A stretch of 64,000 bases of DNA from Cylindrotheca closterium (GCA_933822405.4 CAKOGP040001892.1:1-64000); one strand, 5' to 3'. Counted from the stretch's first letter, positions 10,582 to 21,737 are shown. Notes: a model not told the origin generated them from the sequence alone. Numbers and translations: made by a program.

Positions 10582-11756
10582 GGTAGCTAGACTAGAGATG
10601 ATATGGCGTGTATCGGTATCGGTATTGAAGAAGATGAGACAGAACAGGAGGAGACGTTGATGGTTTTTACAACAAACAAAGATGTCGACAATTTTTATTT
10701 TCCAGTGCCAAATGCTATCAGTTCGGATCAAAATGACCAAAGAATGACTTCTACTTATCGCGAAGAATAGATCGAGTGTTCCATTGATCGCTTCGATGAA
10801 TACCAAATTCTTCATGGTCCTTTCCAAAGACCCCTTCGACACTTCACGAGTTCCTTAAGGTTTTTCCAACAGATAAGTCATTTGCATAAAATCATTAATT
10901 GGTGGGGAAACAATCCCAAAGCGCAAAGAATTTGCTCCAATCAGTTAGGAGCCTTTTTGTCAACATCGGAGTTATGAAGGTGCCAGAAGGGTACCGGTAG
11001 GTACGAATACCGCATTCATTCAAACGCCGAAGTTCCGGGTACCCACGATATGTACAACAGAAGTAGGAGGTACCTACGAGTAGCTACTATGGAGCTACAG
11101 TAGCATCACATCGGTACTGATCAAGAGATACAACATACAAAGATTATGGGCTCGCGTTTCTTCCGATGACGTACTGTACAAATAATATAGTTTGAAATGA
11201 ATGCATGGCCCATTCATTCCTTCAAATAAAAATTGCTTGGATAGAATCAATCAAATTCGATGGCAGCAATGGCAACAATATATCGTATTGGAGGTGATGC
11301 TTAACGTCGGTCTTACTGTCCACGCTGAATCAGGAGGTAATATATACACATAGATGACGAGTTATTGGGGGAAACTGTGATATGTGTCAATATACCAACA
11401 ACAAGGAAGAAATGAAGAACTTGCTAAGAGACGGTTTACATCAAAGTATTTGTACTGTTGGACTGAAACGGAGCAAGCAATACCCCATGCCAAAAAATCC
11501 CTTCTCGTTTCCTAATATTGGCCGATACATAAACAATCTACCGGTACCGACAACATCAATTCGAAGGTCGGCGTCCTGTATCGTTCTACTCCTTCTTCGC
11601 GGGAGTCTGCTGAGAAGAGTTTCAAGTGGCCCAAATTATATACAGCTGCCGCACACCAGGTGAAGGTCGGAAGGAGTTAATTAGCTTGCTGGCTTTCTGT
11701 ATCCGCAAGAGAATGAAGGGTTCCTGTTGGAGGCAGTCAAGGCTTGACTCGTTCAT
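10582..11756. other. Intergenic, no gene supported
   Basis: About 1.2 kb between the U-box gene start and the next gene's 3' end. A 93-codon open frame at 11382-11663 shows no family features. TACCGGTA palindromes occur at 10992-10999 and 11539-11546. Confidence 0.5.
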
Positions 11757-14166
11757 TCAGACTAGCGATTTCTTCATGAACTGTTCGTAGCTTCCCCGAA
11801 ACAGATTTTGCACTTCATCGCGAACTTGTCTTCTTGTGATTTGCATGCACCCTGATTCCATCAGTTTTACAAACTCCTCTGCCACCACTTTGGCAATGAC
11901 AGCCCTCGAATGTGGCCACTTGTATAGCAATTGATCCACGACACGAGCATCGCTGTGCTGTGCCGTGAATGCTGTTCCCAGAAATTCCATTCTCATTTTT
12001 GTAATCTCTCGAATGATACTAGGATTGTTACAATACCACCAGCATCCATATAGGTGAAGGTTGCGGAACTTTGAAGCTAGAACGCAAGCCTCGTGTTGAT
12101 TGTTCCGAGAAAGAAAGGTTGCAAGAAAGCGCACTTTGGGAAACCGAGTGCAGAGACGAGCAATCATACCTGCATCGGCAAAGGCAACCACTCCATCTCC
12201 AGCTGCTTTGAGCCCTGGATTGACACCGCGATGGGCACCGATTTTCAATGCAACCGGCAAATCTAGTTCCTCGCAAACTGGCATGAGTACTTGGCTGAGA
12301 AAGTCACTTTGCTCGTCAATGATACTTGGAGCTTCATCTTCTGGTGGTGAACAATTGGCGGCATGGGATGCTACCGCAGGTACAAAGGCAAATGGCTCTT
12401 TCAAGGCGTTCGAGTCGACAGTGTTCTTTTGTTTGTAGCTGACAGAAGCAAGTGTCCCTTCTGGGATGACAAAATCATGAGGAGTGGATGCCATCATGTA
12501 CTCGGGCTTCATGGTCTCACACCAATCCCGAAGATACTGTCTGGCACTCTCCAATGTGATATCATATCCTGACGATCGTAATGCAGCTTCAATTGTTGGT
12601 TTGTCTCCAGCCAGCAATGGGTCGACCCGCAGCGCTGAACGAAATCGAGTCGAATAGGAGGCTCGCTTTGGTTTCCAATACATTTCTTCATTTGGGTCAA
12701 ATGGAATGTTTGTCATGATGCTGCATCAAAGAGAAAAGACATGAGTGATATTGCGCCAACGACGCGATGAATGAATGAATCAATGAATGAATCATGCGAT
12801 CGTTGGACTTACGAATATTCAATTCCCGAGTTGGCAAAGACGTGCTCGCAGAAGCGTTCTGCTCCCTCCACTCCATCATTTCGAAAGGTGGCATAGAACG
12901 CTCGGATCGCCTTCAAGGAACGACGTTCCCATTCGTTTTGGAGTCCCAAACTCTTCAAGGTGGTAACGATTCCTCGGCATGCTTCTGAAAGAGGTAGACG
13001 GTCAATGAACAAGGCTTTCCATATCGTGTCTGCTTGCTTTTGCTTTGGGAGTGAATAGAATAATTTGGGTGTCATCGATGCTGGTGCAGTGATGAAATAT
13101 TCGGCTACAAGATAATGCTAAAGTGTTCGGGGGTGAGGAAAGATTCATTCATTCGTTCATTCATTCATATACAGGCTCCGGTTGTTTTTTGTTCCCTTCC
13201 TTCCGAATTGTCGTAACTTACATAAGTGAGGAGTTCATCGATTCCCCACAGACACAGCGGTCCATGCGTCGGTGGCAGGAGGTGTGTGTGCAGATCAATC
13301 CCGACAGCCCTTTGCACTTCTGCTGCTACCACCAATTGGATACTGTCTTGTTGGTCAAGGTTCGTATCCAACAAAGCACTAGAGGAGGGAAGGCACTCCT
13401 TTTGGAAATGCAAGGGTCGGCCATGATTCAAGGAGGCCATCAAGTCTTGATTCAAAGTCGAGCAGAACTCAGTGCAGGGCGTATCCAGACCAAAACCATT
13501 GGGGTTGTTCACTTGTTCTTTTCCAGTCAACTCGGACAAGATAGCAATAATGCCATCGTCAGCCATGAGGCGTGCATATAGGACTGAAATGGAGGCCACC
13601 AAAGCATGCAGTTCAGTCTTTTCGGTATTGCTCTGGATACTAAGTCTGCGTCGTTTTGAATCTAACTGCCTATACTGTGGAACCAACACTGATCCGTTGT
13701 CCAAATACTTTTCAGAAGATTCTAAGTAGGTCCATACAACAGATTGGCATGATTCTGGCTGTTGATTCGAGGAATGAATAAGTGCCTCAACCCCTAACAT
13801 CCGAAGGGCATAGGCGAGGGCCAACGTGACAGGGAAGGATACTTTTGTTGTATTCATCAAGTCAATTGTAAGTGACCACAGAGCCTTGTCGAGGTTCCGG
13901 TCTTTATCTGCCGGAAATCTATCAGCTTCATCTTCCAAATAATGCATCTTCAAGTCAATTTCGTCGGCTGTCAGCTTGGAGAGTTCGTCAATCATCGTAC
14001 TTATTTGAGGATCGGTTCCAGACAACGCCGCAAAGGAAGTCAAGAACGTTGAGAAAAGATTTGACCGTATGTCGATCGTGCTGCCGCTATGATCACCAAG
14101 AAGTATTGCGGATGATGCGAGACTTTGGAGGAGTGGTTTCATTATTGTGGACGATGATGATGTCAT
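11757..14166 (-). CDS. Uronate isomerase-like amidohydrolase
   Basis: Three exons on the minus strand: 14166-13222, 13117-12813 and 12720-11757, with introns of 104 and 92 bp (GTAAGT...AG). The first splice rebuilds the family signature GIDELLTY-HYLVAEYF; predicted protein 737 aa. The amidohydrolase metal motif DLHTH is at residues 291-295. Later comes KIGAHRG (about 577-583) and HSD at about 672-674, consistent with the metal-binding His and Asp of uronate isomerases. That family interconverts glucuronate/galacturonate with fructuronate/tagaturonate. The form recognised here, with LCLWGIDELLTYHYLVAEY, resembles large bacterial homologues. The first 285 residues are an unassigned helical extension, so the protein is much longer than classic UxaC (about 470 aa). 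A role in uronic-acid turnover of wall or storage polysaccharides is plausible but unproven. Both introns contain ATTC tetranucleotide runs. Confidence 0.75.
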
Positions 14167-14701
14167 CCTGTACTACGTTCTCGTCCAGTACTACAGTACC
14201 GTTTTGATGTTCAGATCGCCTCGTTTTTTTTTTAAAGTCTCTCCTATTAGCTGAAACTTGACGTTGTTGAATGTAACCTCAAGAATCCAATGGGTACGAG
14301 AGAGTGTGTGCTGGTAATGGTAATGGTCGACAACTATATTTCGCTATCATCATCGTTCTGATGATATGTGTGTGCGTGCATATACCTGTGATGATCGAAG
14401 TTGAAAGATCGCATCTGAAGCTAACGTATAAAGGCTATCTCAGTACTGTATTGACTACGTTGACTAAAACACGTCACAACATCATCATCATCAACAATAA
14501 TATCAACATCTGCCATATACTCGTATATCCGATGATTGATTCACTCCCAAACTAGCTATTACCGACGACAATATAGACAGCATCCAAAGCGAGACTTAAA
14601 CACCTTCACCTTCAGAACATACATACATTGAACATTCCTCAACAAGAACAGAGCAGCACGATTGATTCATTCGAGTTGTCAATACAGTAATACATATAAC
14701 G
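14167..14701. promoter_or_regulatory. Divergent intergenic region between uronate isomerase-like gene and glutaredoxin
   Basis: 535 bp separating two head-to-head genes, so it must hold both promoters. No precise element can be called. An 83-codon open frame at 14304-14555 looks random. Confidence 0.4.
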
Positions 14702-15463
14702 ATGAGACTGACCATAAGAAATACAGTTCTACTTGCACTGATCGGGTGCATGATGAGTCCAGAAGTTAATGCCTTTACCTCAACGACCAAGAGTTCAGCC
14801 AATACAGATCCTGCTGTCCGACTGTATGGTATGAAACGTCCCATCATCGATCAAGTCGCATCGACGTTGTTTCAACTGGAAACCAGCCGAGTCGAAGCGT
14901 CGTCTGTGGTGGATGACCAAGGCCGCAAAGGAGAGCCCATGGAATGGAGTGAATCAGATTCCATTGCCAATCGTTTTTCTCAAATTGTCCAAAACAACGA
15001 ATTGGGGTACCGATTCAAACAATTTGTGGCGGATATTGTTGCAGGTCAGGAGTATGATCATGAAGCAACCATAAAAGTCATTGATGAGTTTGTATCTTCC
15101 ACCACCACCACATCCACCAATAACAAGCAGCAACCATCCATTTTTGGCAACTTTTTTGCAGGAGCTGGCGGCAGCCGTAAAGGAGCACCACCAGTTGCCA
15201 TGTTCTCGTTTACTACCTGTCCCTTTTGTCGTCGAGCCAAGGATTATCTCGACGCCCAAGGCATTCCCTATGTATCCATGGAGTTGGACGAGTTGCCTGG
15301 AAATCAAGGGAATGAGATTCGTGCCAGTTTGGGGCGCAAGACTAGGCGCACGTCGGTTCCATCCATCTTTGTGAGGGGAGAATACGTGGGAGGTTGTAAC
15401 GATGGACCAGGATTGCTACCACTTGGGGAATCTGGAGAGCTTCAACGCATATTGGAGGGATAA
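14702..15463 (+). CDS. Plastid-targeted glutaredoxin-domain protein
   Basis: 253 aa. Residues 1-24 are a signal peptide (NTVLLALIGCMMSPEVNA) followed at once by FTST. Phenylalanine at +1 after the cleavage site is the hallmark of the bipartite diatom plastid presequence. A linker of about 140 residues precedes a C-terminal glutaredoxin fold, with the redox motif CPFC at 173-176, TSVPSIFV (cis-proline) near 217 and a GG pair at 229-230. This dithiol CPxC arrangement supports glutathione-dependent reduction of disulfides or glutathionylated proteins. The linker is longer than in typical glutaredoxins and includes a helical segment (GYRFKQFVADIVAG) of unknown role. It is transcribed towards the PEP carboxylase gene. 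Confidence 0.87.
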   Translation: MRLTIRNTVLLALIGCMMSPEVNAFTSTTKSSANTDPAVRLYGMKRPIIDQVASTLFQLETSRVEASSVVDDQGRKGEPMEWSESDSIANRFSQIVQNNELGYRFKQFVADIVAGQEYDHEATIKVIDEFVSSTTTTSTNNKQQPSIFGNFFAGAGGSRKGAPPVAMFSFTTCPFCRRAKDYLDAQGIPYVSMELDELPGNQGNEIRASLGRKTRRTSVPSIFVRGEYVGGCNDGPGLLPLGESGELQRILEG

Positions 15464-15844
15464 CTGCTTGATAGCTCCACATTTCAAGAGCAAAGGCAAA
15501 GCTGAATGTATTATAAAACACTAACGAGTAGAAACCCAGTGTACTTTCATGGCCCCATTTTCTCTGTTCTCTCTTGGAATTGAATGCATGGCGCGGGAGA
15601 CTCACTCATTCCGAATAGTAGCCACACCAATCTCATCATCATTGTGCCAGGGACAATTTCTATCCATAAGAGCTACAGTGAATGAAATAAACACTTATTT
15701 CTGTTTATTTTACAATGATTATTTGAATATATGTATTCGTACTCCTCACATGAAGCTTTTACTTTATTATATATTGTTATATATTGCTTTTTTACCAACA
15801 ACAAACCAACCAACCAATCAGTCAATACTATGAGTAACAATTGT
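15464..15844. other. Convergent 3' intergenic region
   Basis: 381 bp between the 3' ends of two convergent genes. It is AT-rich, with several ATTTATT/TATTATAT stretches near 15690-15790 that may serve in 3'-end formation. No gene. Confidence 0.4.
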
Positions 15845-18829
15845 CTATCCACTGTTTCCCATTCCATTTGCTACTCCAGTAATAGTGGTGAGCAGAGCAT
15901 CCTTCAAGATTCCTTCTTCTCCAGCCTCAGTCTTTCGAATGCGCTTGAGGGTTTCAGCCTGCAAAATATTCAAACAGTCCACATAGGGGTTGCGAACAAG
16001 AAGTGCTCGCTCCAAAATCTTATTGTTGGAGCCAAGTGTCTTGTGACCGGTAATGCCCAGAATGGCCTTTTCGGTGGCCAAGTGGATGGCACGGACTTCA
16101 TTACCAAGTTCTTGTGCCTTGGGGTCATCGACAAGCATATCGTCATAATGCTTGGCAATGTCTGGTTCTGACTTTGCTAGCACCATTTCGACCAAATCAA
16201 TCATGGTTCGGAATGAATCATATCCCTGGTACATGTCCTGCAAGACCTTTGCCTTTTGGTCATCCTTTTGGGTTTCCTCAATGGCAGCTGCAATACCGAG
16301 CCAAGTTGGAAGATTGCAACGAGTTTGCGTCCAGGCAAAGTTCCATGGAATGGCTCGCAAACTTTCGACTCCTCCCGTTGGGTTTCTCTTGGCAGGACGA
16401 GACCCAATGTTCAAATTGGCCAACTCCATTTCGGGTGTCGCCTTGCGGAAGTATGGTACAAAGCGATCGTCGTATCGGACAATCTTACGGTAGGCTTCGC
16501 AACTGATATCGGAAAGCTCCGTCATGAGATCCAGCCATTCCTGGGGTGGGGATTCGCGTTTGGTGACCTTCTCGGATAGAACGGCAGCCGTGTACACATC
16601 CATGGTACGTTCGGCACGGTCGCCATGACCAAAGTTCTGTTGAATCATTTCACCTTGTTCGGTCACTCGGAATTTTCCTTGGATCGTATTGGGTGCGTGC
16701 GACATGATGGCGTCAAAGACTGCGGGGTTTCCACCTCTTCCGACGGTACCACCCTTTCCATGGAAGAATGTCACGTCAACTCCAGCATCCTTGGCCAAAT
16801 TGGCAAGATCGGTTTGGGTCTCGAATTGTGCGTAAACGGCACTCAAACGACCAGCATCCTTAGCCGAATCAGAGTATCCAATCATGATTTCTTGCTTTCC
16901 GTTGATAAAGCCCATGTATACTGGTAGCGAAAAGAGCTTTTGCATGGTATCATGTGCACCATTCAGATCATCCAAAGTTTCAAACAAGGGAGCGACTCGA
17001 AGGGGTTTCTTGACTCCAGCGTCCAATTGCAACAAAAGAACCGCCAAGACATCACTGGCATGTGTTGCCTGACTAATGACGTAGGCTCCAAGACTGTCTT
17101 CACCTTGTTCGGCCACCATTTTGGCAATTTCCAAAGTATCACATGCCGTTTCAGTAAAGACTTCGGGGTGTTCGTGCCAGACTCCCGATCGTAGTAGTGG
17201 TCGTTTGGAGGCAATTTGTTGGCAAAGCCATTCAATTTTCGCTTGTTCGTCCCATTCCGAATAGCTTCCCAATCCCAAATATTTGGTAGTACAATCGAGG
17301 GCCTCCTCGTGTCTTGTGGATTCCTGTCGAATGTCGAGAGGAATGAGAGTCAATCCAAAGGCCGAGAGCTTTCTCAAAATGTCTGTGATCATGCCTCCGG
17401 ACGCAAATTCATTGTTGGTGGCAGCCAGAGAGTCTTTAATCAAGAGGAGTTCGTCATAGAACTCCTTCTTTTCGACATAAATTTCATCGACGGAGACCTT
17501 GTCAAGATGACGGGCGGTAGGATGTTCCTCGTCCAAGTGGGCAAGTTCTTGTTCGGCCCAAGCTTGGGTGCGGTGGAGTTTCTCAATCATGGGCTTCAAA
17601 AAGACACGGTAGGGTTCACGAACGTCCCCGACAACTCCTCGGAGCTCGTCCGAACATTTGGTAATGGATAGTTCCTTGGAGAGCTTTTCCAAGTCTCTGG
17701 CAAACAAGGACGCAGCCTTGGCGCGGTTGCGCAGACACACCTTGCGGGTGGTATCGGGTTTGACATTTGGGTTACCATCTCGGTCTCCTCCCATCCAACT
17801 GGCAAAGCGAATTGGTTTGGAGGCGAGTGGCAAAGTCTTGCCGAGGAATTCTTCCGTGGTAGCATTCAATTTCCTCAAAAAGAGGGGGACAGCGTCCCAA
17901 AGAACGGCTTCAATGACAAGCGTTCCTCGTTCGGCTTCGTCTTCGGGTGTCGGTTTGGCTCGAGAGACTTCATCGGAAAGCCACAAACTCGAGACTTCGC
18001 GCCAGAGTGCCTTGTCGTACTCGGCTTGCAAAAAGGAGTTGCCTCCTCCGGTGGCTCGGAGTCGATCGGAATTGGTCAAAATCTCTTGGATGCGCTTGTG
18101 CTTGTCCAAAGTCGTCCGACGATTGACTTCGGTCGGGTGGGCCGTCAAGACGAGCTCGGTCGTTTGGTTGCAGAGAGCCTCAAAGATCTCGTCGGCGGGG
18201 ATGCCAGCATCCAACAAATTCGGAATGGCACCCCCGATCGAGTCCGGTTTGGGATAAAAGGCACCCCCACCAGCAACGCCATCTTCCAACCCAGTATCTT
18301 TCAATCGGCGAATCCGATGGTGGGCTTCGGCCGCGTTGGCAATGGCAAGGAAATGAGTAAAGGCCCGGCCAATGGTGTAGAGTTCAGCGTCACTGAGCTT
18401 GGAAGCAAAGGAGCCAAGCTCTTGGAAACTGACTTGATCTCTGTCAGGTCCCTTGTCGCCTCGCCATTTCTTGGCCAAAAGTCGCATGGTTTCAACTTTT
18501 TCATAGGTTTCTTCGCCTTCGTTTTCCACGATGATCTTTCCTAGAATGCTTCCCATGGTGCGAATGTCACTTCGAAGAGAAGCGTCCTTGTCGACTTCAT
18601 CGATACTCGTTGCAGAAGCATTCAAAGGCTGCACTGGAAAGAGGGAAGGCGAAGGATCTGAAAAGGATGACAAATTGGAACCTCCTGGGATGGTGGAGAG
18701 GACTCTTGTCAATGAGGAGGCAGGAGCAATGAGTGCTGCTGTTGCTGATGATGACGTTGTTTTGTTCAAGCCAACGCTTCTCCTTGCAGCACCATTCCTT
18801 GCGGAACGAAGGAATGCTCGTGTCAACAT
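15845..18829 (-). CDS. PEPC: Phosphoenolpyruvate carboxylase, probably mitochondrial
   Basis: Intronless, 994 aa, close to the normal family size. It carboxylates phosphoenolpyruvate with bicarbonate to oxaloacetate. All signature motifs are present: LTAHPTEVNRRT (228-239, catalytic His), GGDRDGNP (347-354), MIGYSDSAKDAG (649-660), FHGKGGTVGRGG (689-700) and RVTEQGEMI (721-729). The first 45 residues are rich in Arg, Ser and Ala without acids (MLTRAFLRSARNGAARRSVG), typical of a mitochondrial presequence. Diatoms are known to hold one plastidial and one mitochondrial PEPC, and this would be the latter, feeding anaplerosis or a C4-like shuttle. The N-terminal plant phosphorylation site is not seen. 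The C-terminus ends GMGNSG, keeping the final glycine but not the canonical QNTG. Its start faces the LRR gene across 430 bp. Confidence 0.95.
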   Translation of the reverse strand: MLTRAFLRSARNGAARRSVGLNKTTSSSATAALIAPASSLTRVLSTIPGGSNLSSFSDPSPSLFPVQPLNASATSIDEVDKDASLRSDIRTMGSILGKIIVENEGEETYEKVETMRLLAKKWRGDKGPDRDQVSFQELGSFASKLSDAELYTIGRAFTHFLAIANAAEAHHRIRRLKDTGLEDGVAGGGAFYPKPDSIGGAIPNLLDAGIPADEIFEALCNQTTELVLTAHPTEVNRRTTLDKHKRIQEILTNSDRLRATGGGNSFLQAEYDKALWREVSSLWLSDEVSRAKPTPEDEAERGTLVIEAVLWDAVPLFLRKLNATTEEFLGKTLPLASKPIRFASWMGGDRDGNPNVKPDTTRKVCLRNRAKAASLFARDLEKLSKELSITKCSDELRGVVGDVREPYRVFLKPMIEKLHRTQAWAEQELAHLDEEHPTARHLDKVSVDEIYVEKKEFYDELLLIKDSLAATNNEFASGGMITDILRKLSAFGLTLIPLDIRQESTRHEEALDCTTKYLGLGSYSEWDEQAKIEWLCQQIASKRPLLRSGVWHEHPEVFTETACDTLEIAKMVAEQGEDSLGAYVISQATHASDVLAVLLLQLDAGVKKPLRVAPLFETLDDLNGAHDTMQKLFSLPVYMGFINGKQEIMIGYSDSAKDAGRLSAVYAQFETQTDLANLAKDAGVDVTFFHGKGGTVGRGGNPAVFDAIMSHAPNTIQGKFRVTEQGEMIQQNFGHGDRAERTMDVYTAAVLSEKVTKRESPPQEWLDLMTELSDISCEAYRKIVRYDDRFVPYFRKATPEMELANLNIGSRPAKRNPTGGVESLRAIPWNFAWTQTRCNLPTWLGIAAAIEETQKDDQKAKVLQDMYQGYDSFRTMIDLVEMVLAKSEPDIAKHYDDMLVDDPKAQELGNEVRAIHLATEKAILGITGHKTLGSNNKILERALLVRNPYVDCLNILQAETLKRIRKTEAGEEGILKDALLTTITGVANGMGNSG

Positions 18830-19259
18830 TGTGTTTTGTATATACTGTTGTCGTCGTAGTATGGGAGCTTACAAATAAAAATATGAGTTCTTCTGCTATT
18901 CGACAAAAAGAAAACGACGGAAAAAAGAAAAAAAGATATTCTGGACGGAGTGAAATTTCGCACACGACGATCGTTCGAAATTCACGTACGGCGGTCGGCA
19001 TTTCTGCCAAAACTTCCGATGAATGAGAATACTGCGATAAACTAGATGAGTGGTGGATGACCGGATGACGGATCATCGTCATTTTGCCGGACAGAACCCG
19101 GATTTTTGCCGTATCTTTGCGATTTCAGATTCGTGTGTCAGATATCTGATGACAACACTCGCTCTCCATACTGTTGAAAGCACACATTCAGACTGAAGCT
19201 TCCAGCATGCCAGTAGTCTGATTTGAAAGATAAGAGATATATCCAATAACAAAGAAACA
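18830..19259. promoter_or_regulatory. Bidirectional promoter region, PEP carboxylase / LRR protein
   Basis: 430 bp between divergent start codons. It must contain both promoters, but no element stands out enough to call individually. A GCC-GGAC...CCGG-rich segment near 19085-19105 is the most structured part. Confidence 0.4.
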
Positions 19260-21737
19260 ATGGACCATGTGAAAAAGTATGCAAGAAACTTTCTTCATCG
19301 CATCTTTTCATCAAAAAGAACAACTACGACGACGACGACGACTGAAAATCAGAATGAGAACGAGCCATCCTCACAAGAAGCTTCGAGAAAGAGGGTTCGG
19401 CTGACCTTTTGTTACAGCGGACAACCTACGGAAGAGATTCCCAAAGATGTTACTCATGCCATCATGGATCCATCCGTAACGGAGCTTGGAATGTCAGCCT
19501 TTTTGGATTGCTACTTTCTTACGGAAGTAAATTTTCACGAAGGCCTTCAAGTGATTTATGCATCTGCCTTTCTCAACTGCCGAAAATTGAAAAAAGTTTC
19601 CATTCCATCGACTGTCAATTTCATTGGGGACTGGGCATTCCAACGTTGCGAGTCGCTCATGGACGTAATCCTTGCTCCACATGGACTGCTGAAACGTCTG
19701 AATCATGGACTATTTTCCGATTGTACGGCTCTCACCAAGATATCGATCCCAGCCACGGTGGAAGTAATTTGCAACTTTGTGTTTTCTGGATGTACCTCAC
19801 TCATTGGCGTACGATTCGAGGAAGGGTTGCAAGAAATGGGTATGTCCACCTTTCGAAGGTGCACCTCGTTGAAGGAAGTGGTGCTCCCCCAATCGTTGAA
19901 CAAAATGGGTGGTTGGACCTTTCATGGTTGTCAACAGCTGATAAAGGGCGGTCTCCCAACCACTTACCAGAAACTGGAAACGGGGACCTATGCCAATTGT
20001 ATCTCGCTTCAAGAAATAGTCGTTGGGCCCAATGTAAAGGTCCTTGGTGACTCGGTCTTTTCCGGATGTACCATGCTCCAACAAGTAGGCCTTGCAGAGG
20101 GTTTGCAGTCCATTGGGGTATCGGCTTTTCAAAACTGTGTGGAACTTCAAGAAATGTCCATTCCTTCCACAATATCTTCCATTGGTCGGTGGGCCTTTCG
20201 GGGTTGTACGGGTTTGGTGGATATCGATCTTTCCAACAACAAATTCGACATGATCCAAGATTATTGTTTTGCCGAATGCATTGCACTCGAAACCATTGCC
20301 GCGCCACCAACGTTGAAGGCGATTGGCAAGTCCGCCTTTACTGGTTGCAAAGCCCTCAAAGAGGTTCGATTGTATCATCCTCATCATTATGAGATTACTA
20401 GTACTACTAGTAGTAGTAATAGTAGCATGGGCCTCCACAAGGTGGATGCGGCTGCCTTTAAAGGTTGTACCGCGCTCGAAAGGATTCCGTTTCCTCTCAC
20501 GGTGAACTTTCTTGGTCGTTGGGCGTTCAAGGATTGTCACTCGTTATTGGAAGCCAACCTTCCAATTGGACTTACCTGTGTCGCCAGAGCTGCCTTTATC
20601 AACTGTACTTCCCTACGCAAAGTCAACACGAATGCGGTGGAAAAGATTTTGGAATCAGCCTTTTTCGGCTGTACCGCACTTGCGGACGTATATTTTGGTC
20701 CAACTTTGAAAGTCATTGGCAAAGAAGCGTTCAAGAATTGTCACTCCCTCTGCTCGATTGCCTTTCCGCTGTCTCTCAATACGATTGGTGCCAAAGCGTT
20801 TGGAAACTGTACCTCCTTGCTGGGTGCCGAATTTCCAAGAGGAATCCAGGTGAAGAATATCGACAATGCGAATTGTTTTGATGGGTGCACCAGGTTGGTC
20901 AATGTTTCCATTCCAAGTACCATGGAAGGAGTGACAAGCGCTGCCTTTTCCGGCAGCAAGATTGGACAAATGGTTGTTGTTGCTACTACTGCTGCTACTA
21001 CCGCTAGTGCTACTGCTACTAATTCGGATCCTCTGAAGGAACGGTTTGGAGGAGACTTGTCCTTGATGGTCCACGATGTGTACTACAACGCATCTCTCAT
21101 GCTGTTTGACAATCTAAAAGATTTTCCAAAAATAGTAGGAGTGGATGCCTTTGGCATGACACCGCTACATATTGCGGCCACTTCGGCAAACCTACAGGTC
21201 GATACTTTGAAACGTCTAGTATTGAATCATCGGTACCCTAGTACTACAACTACAACCACTGCTGCCGAAATGGTGGCGAAGAAAGATATCAACGGAAAAA
21301 CCATGTTGGACTATTTGTTATTGAATCGCCGCAGCAATTCTGTGCCAGCAATCAAGATGGTGCTGAAGGATACATTAGCATTGCCGAGTGATGACACGAC
21401 GCTTGGATGGGGCCTAGCCGAATGGAGATGGAATCTAAGTCATCGTTTGGAATCCCTCGAGCAATCCAGCATTAAAGACTTCCATCGATTTTTGGTCCAT
21501 TGCATGAGGAAAGAAATGACATCGCTGATCGAGCTATCCTTGTGGAAGATGCGGTTACAAAACGAAATGGTTGAACATGATAATGGAGCCAACAATAACA
21601 ACAACAACAACAACAAAGATCGAGAAGCATGCAAATCCATGTGTGGTGCTGAAGTTGTCATCAAGAATGCTATTCAATTCCTCTGGGATGACGAGAATTC
21701 AGTGGCTTTATCCTTGCCATTTGACATCATTACCTAA
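19260..21737 (+). CDS. BspA-like leucine-rich repeat protein with ankyrin-like C-terminus
   Basis: 825 aa in one exon. Residues about 70-560 consist of roughly twenty LRR_5 (BspA-type) repeats of about 23 residues with the pattern xxxIGxxAFxxCxxLxxVxxP, for example TVNFIGDWAFQRCESLMDV. About residues 620-710 hold two ankyrin-like units (GMTPLHIAATSANLQVDTLKRL and NGKTMLDYLLLNRR). The C-terminal 110 residues are helical and Asn-rich. There is no signal peptide, so it is probably cytosolic or nuclear. BspA-type LRR genes are greatly expanded in diatoms and their functions are mostly unknown; protein-protein binding is the expected role. The start is the first ATG after the divergent promoter. 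A short ACG-triplet run encodes a polythreonine stretch near residue 25. Confidence 0.87.
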   Translation: MDHVKKYARNFLHRIFSSKRTTTTTTTTENQNENEPSSQEASRKRVRLTFCYSGQPTEEIPKDVTHAIMDPSVTELGMSAFLDCYFLTEVNFHEGLQVIYASAFLNCRKLKKVSIPSTVNFIGDWAFQRCESLMDVILAPHGLLKRLNHGLFSDCTALTKISIPATVEVICNFVFSGCTSLIGVRFEEGLQEMGMSTFRRCTSLKEVVLPQSLNKMGGWTFHGCQQLIKGGLPTTYQKLETGTYANCISLQEIVVGPNVKVLGDSVFSGCTMLQQVGLAEGLQSIGVSAFQNCVELQEMSIPSTISSIGRWAFRGCTGLVDIDLSNNKFDMIQDYCFAECIALETIAAPPTLKAIGKSAFTGCKALKEVRLYHPHHYEITSTTSSSNSSMGLHKVDAAAFKGCTALERIPFPLTVNFLGRWAFKDCHSLLEANLPIGLTCVARAAFINCTSLRKVNTNAVEKILESAFFGCTALADVYFGPTLKVIGKEAFKNCHSLCSIAFPLSLNTIGAKAFGNCTSLLGAEFPRGIQVKNIDNANCFDGCTRLVNVSIPSTMEGVTSAAFSGSKIGQMVVVATTAATTASATATNSDPLKERFGGDLSLMVHDVYYNASLMLFDNLKDFPKIVGVDAFGMTPLHIAATSANLQVDTLKRLVLNHRYPSTTTTTTAAEMVAKKDINGKTMLDYLLLNRRSNSVPAIKMVLKDTLALPSDDTTLGWGLAEWRWNLSHRLESLEQSSIKDFHRFLVHCMRKEMTSLIELSLWKMRLQNEMVEHDNGANNNNNNNNKDREACKSMCGAEVVIKNAIQFLWDDENSVALSLPFDIIT

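Noticed and set aside
10582..10842. 87-codon N-terminal extension of the twin U-box frame
   Set aside because: The stretch is hydrophobic and Cys/His-rich without similarity to U-box proteins, and a natural ATG stands just before the first U-box. More likely 5' leader.
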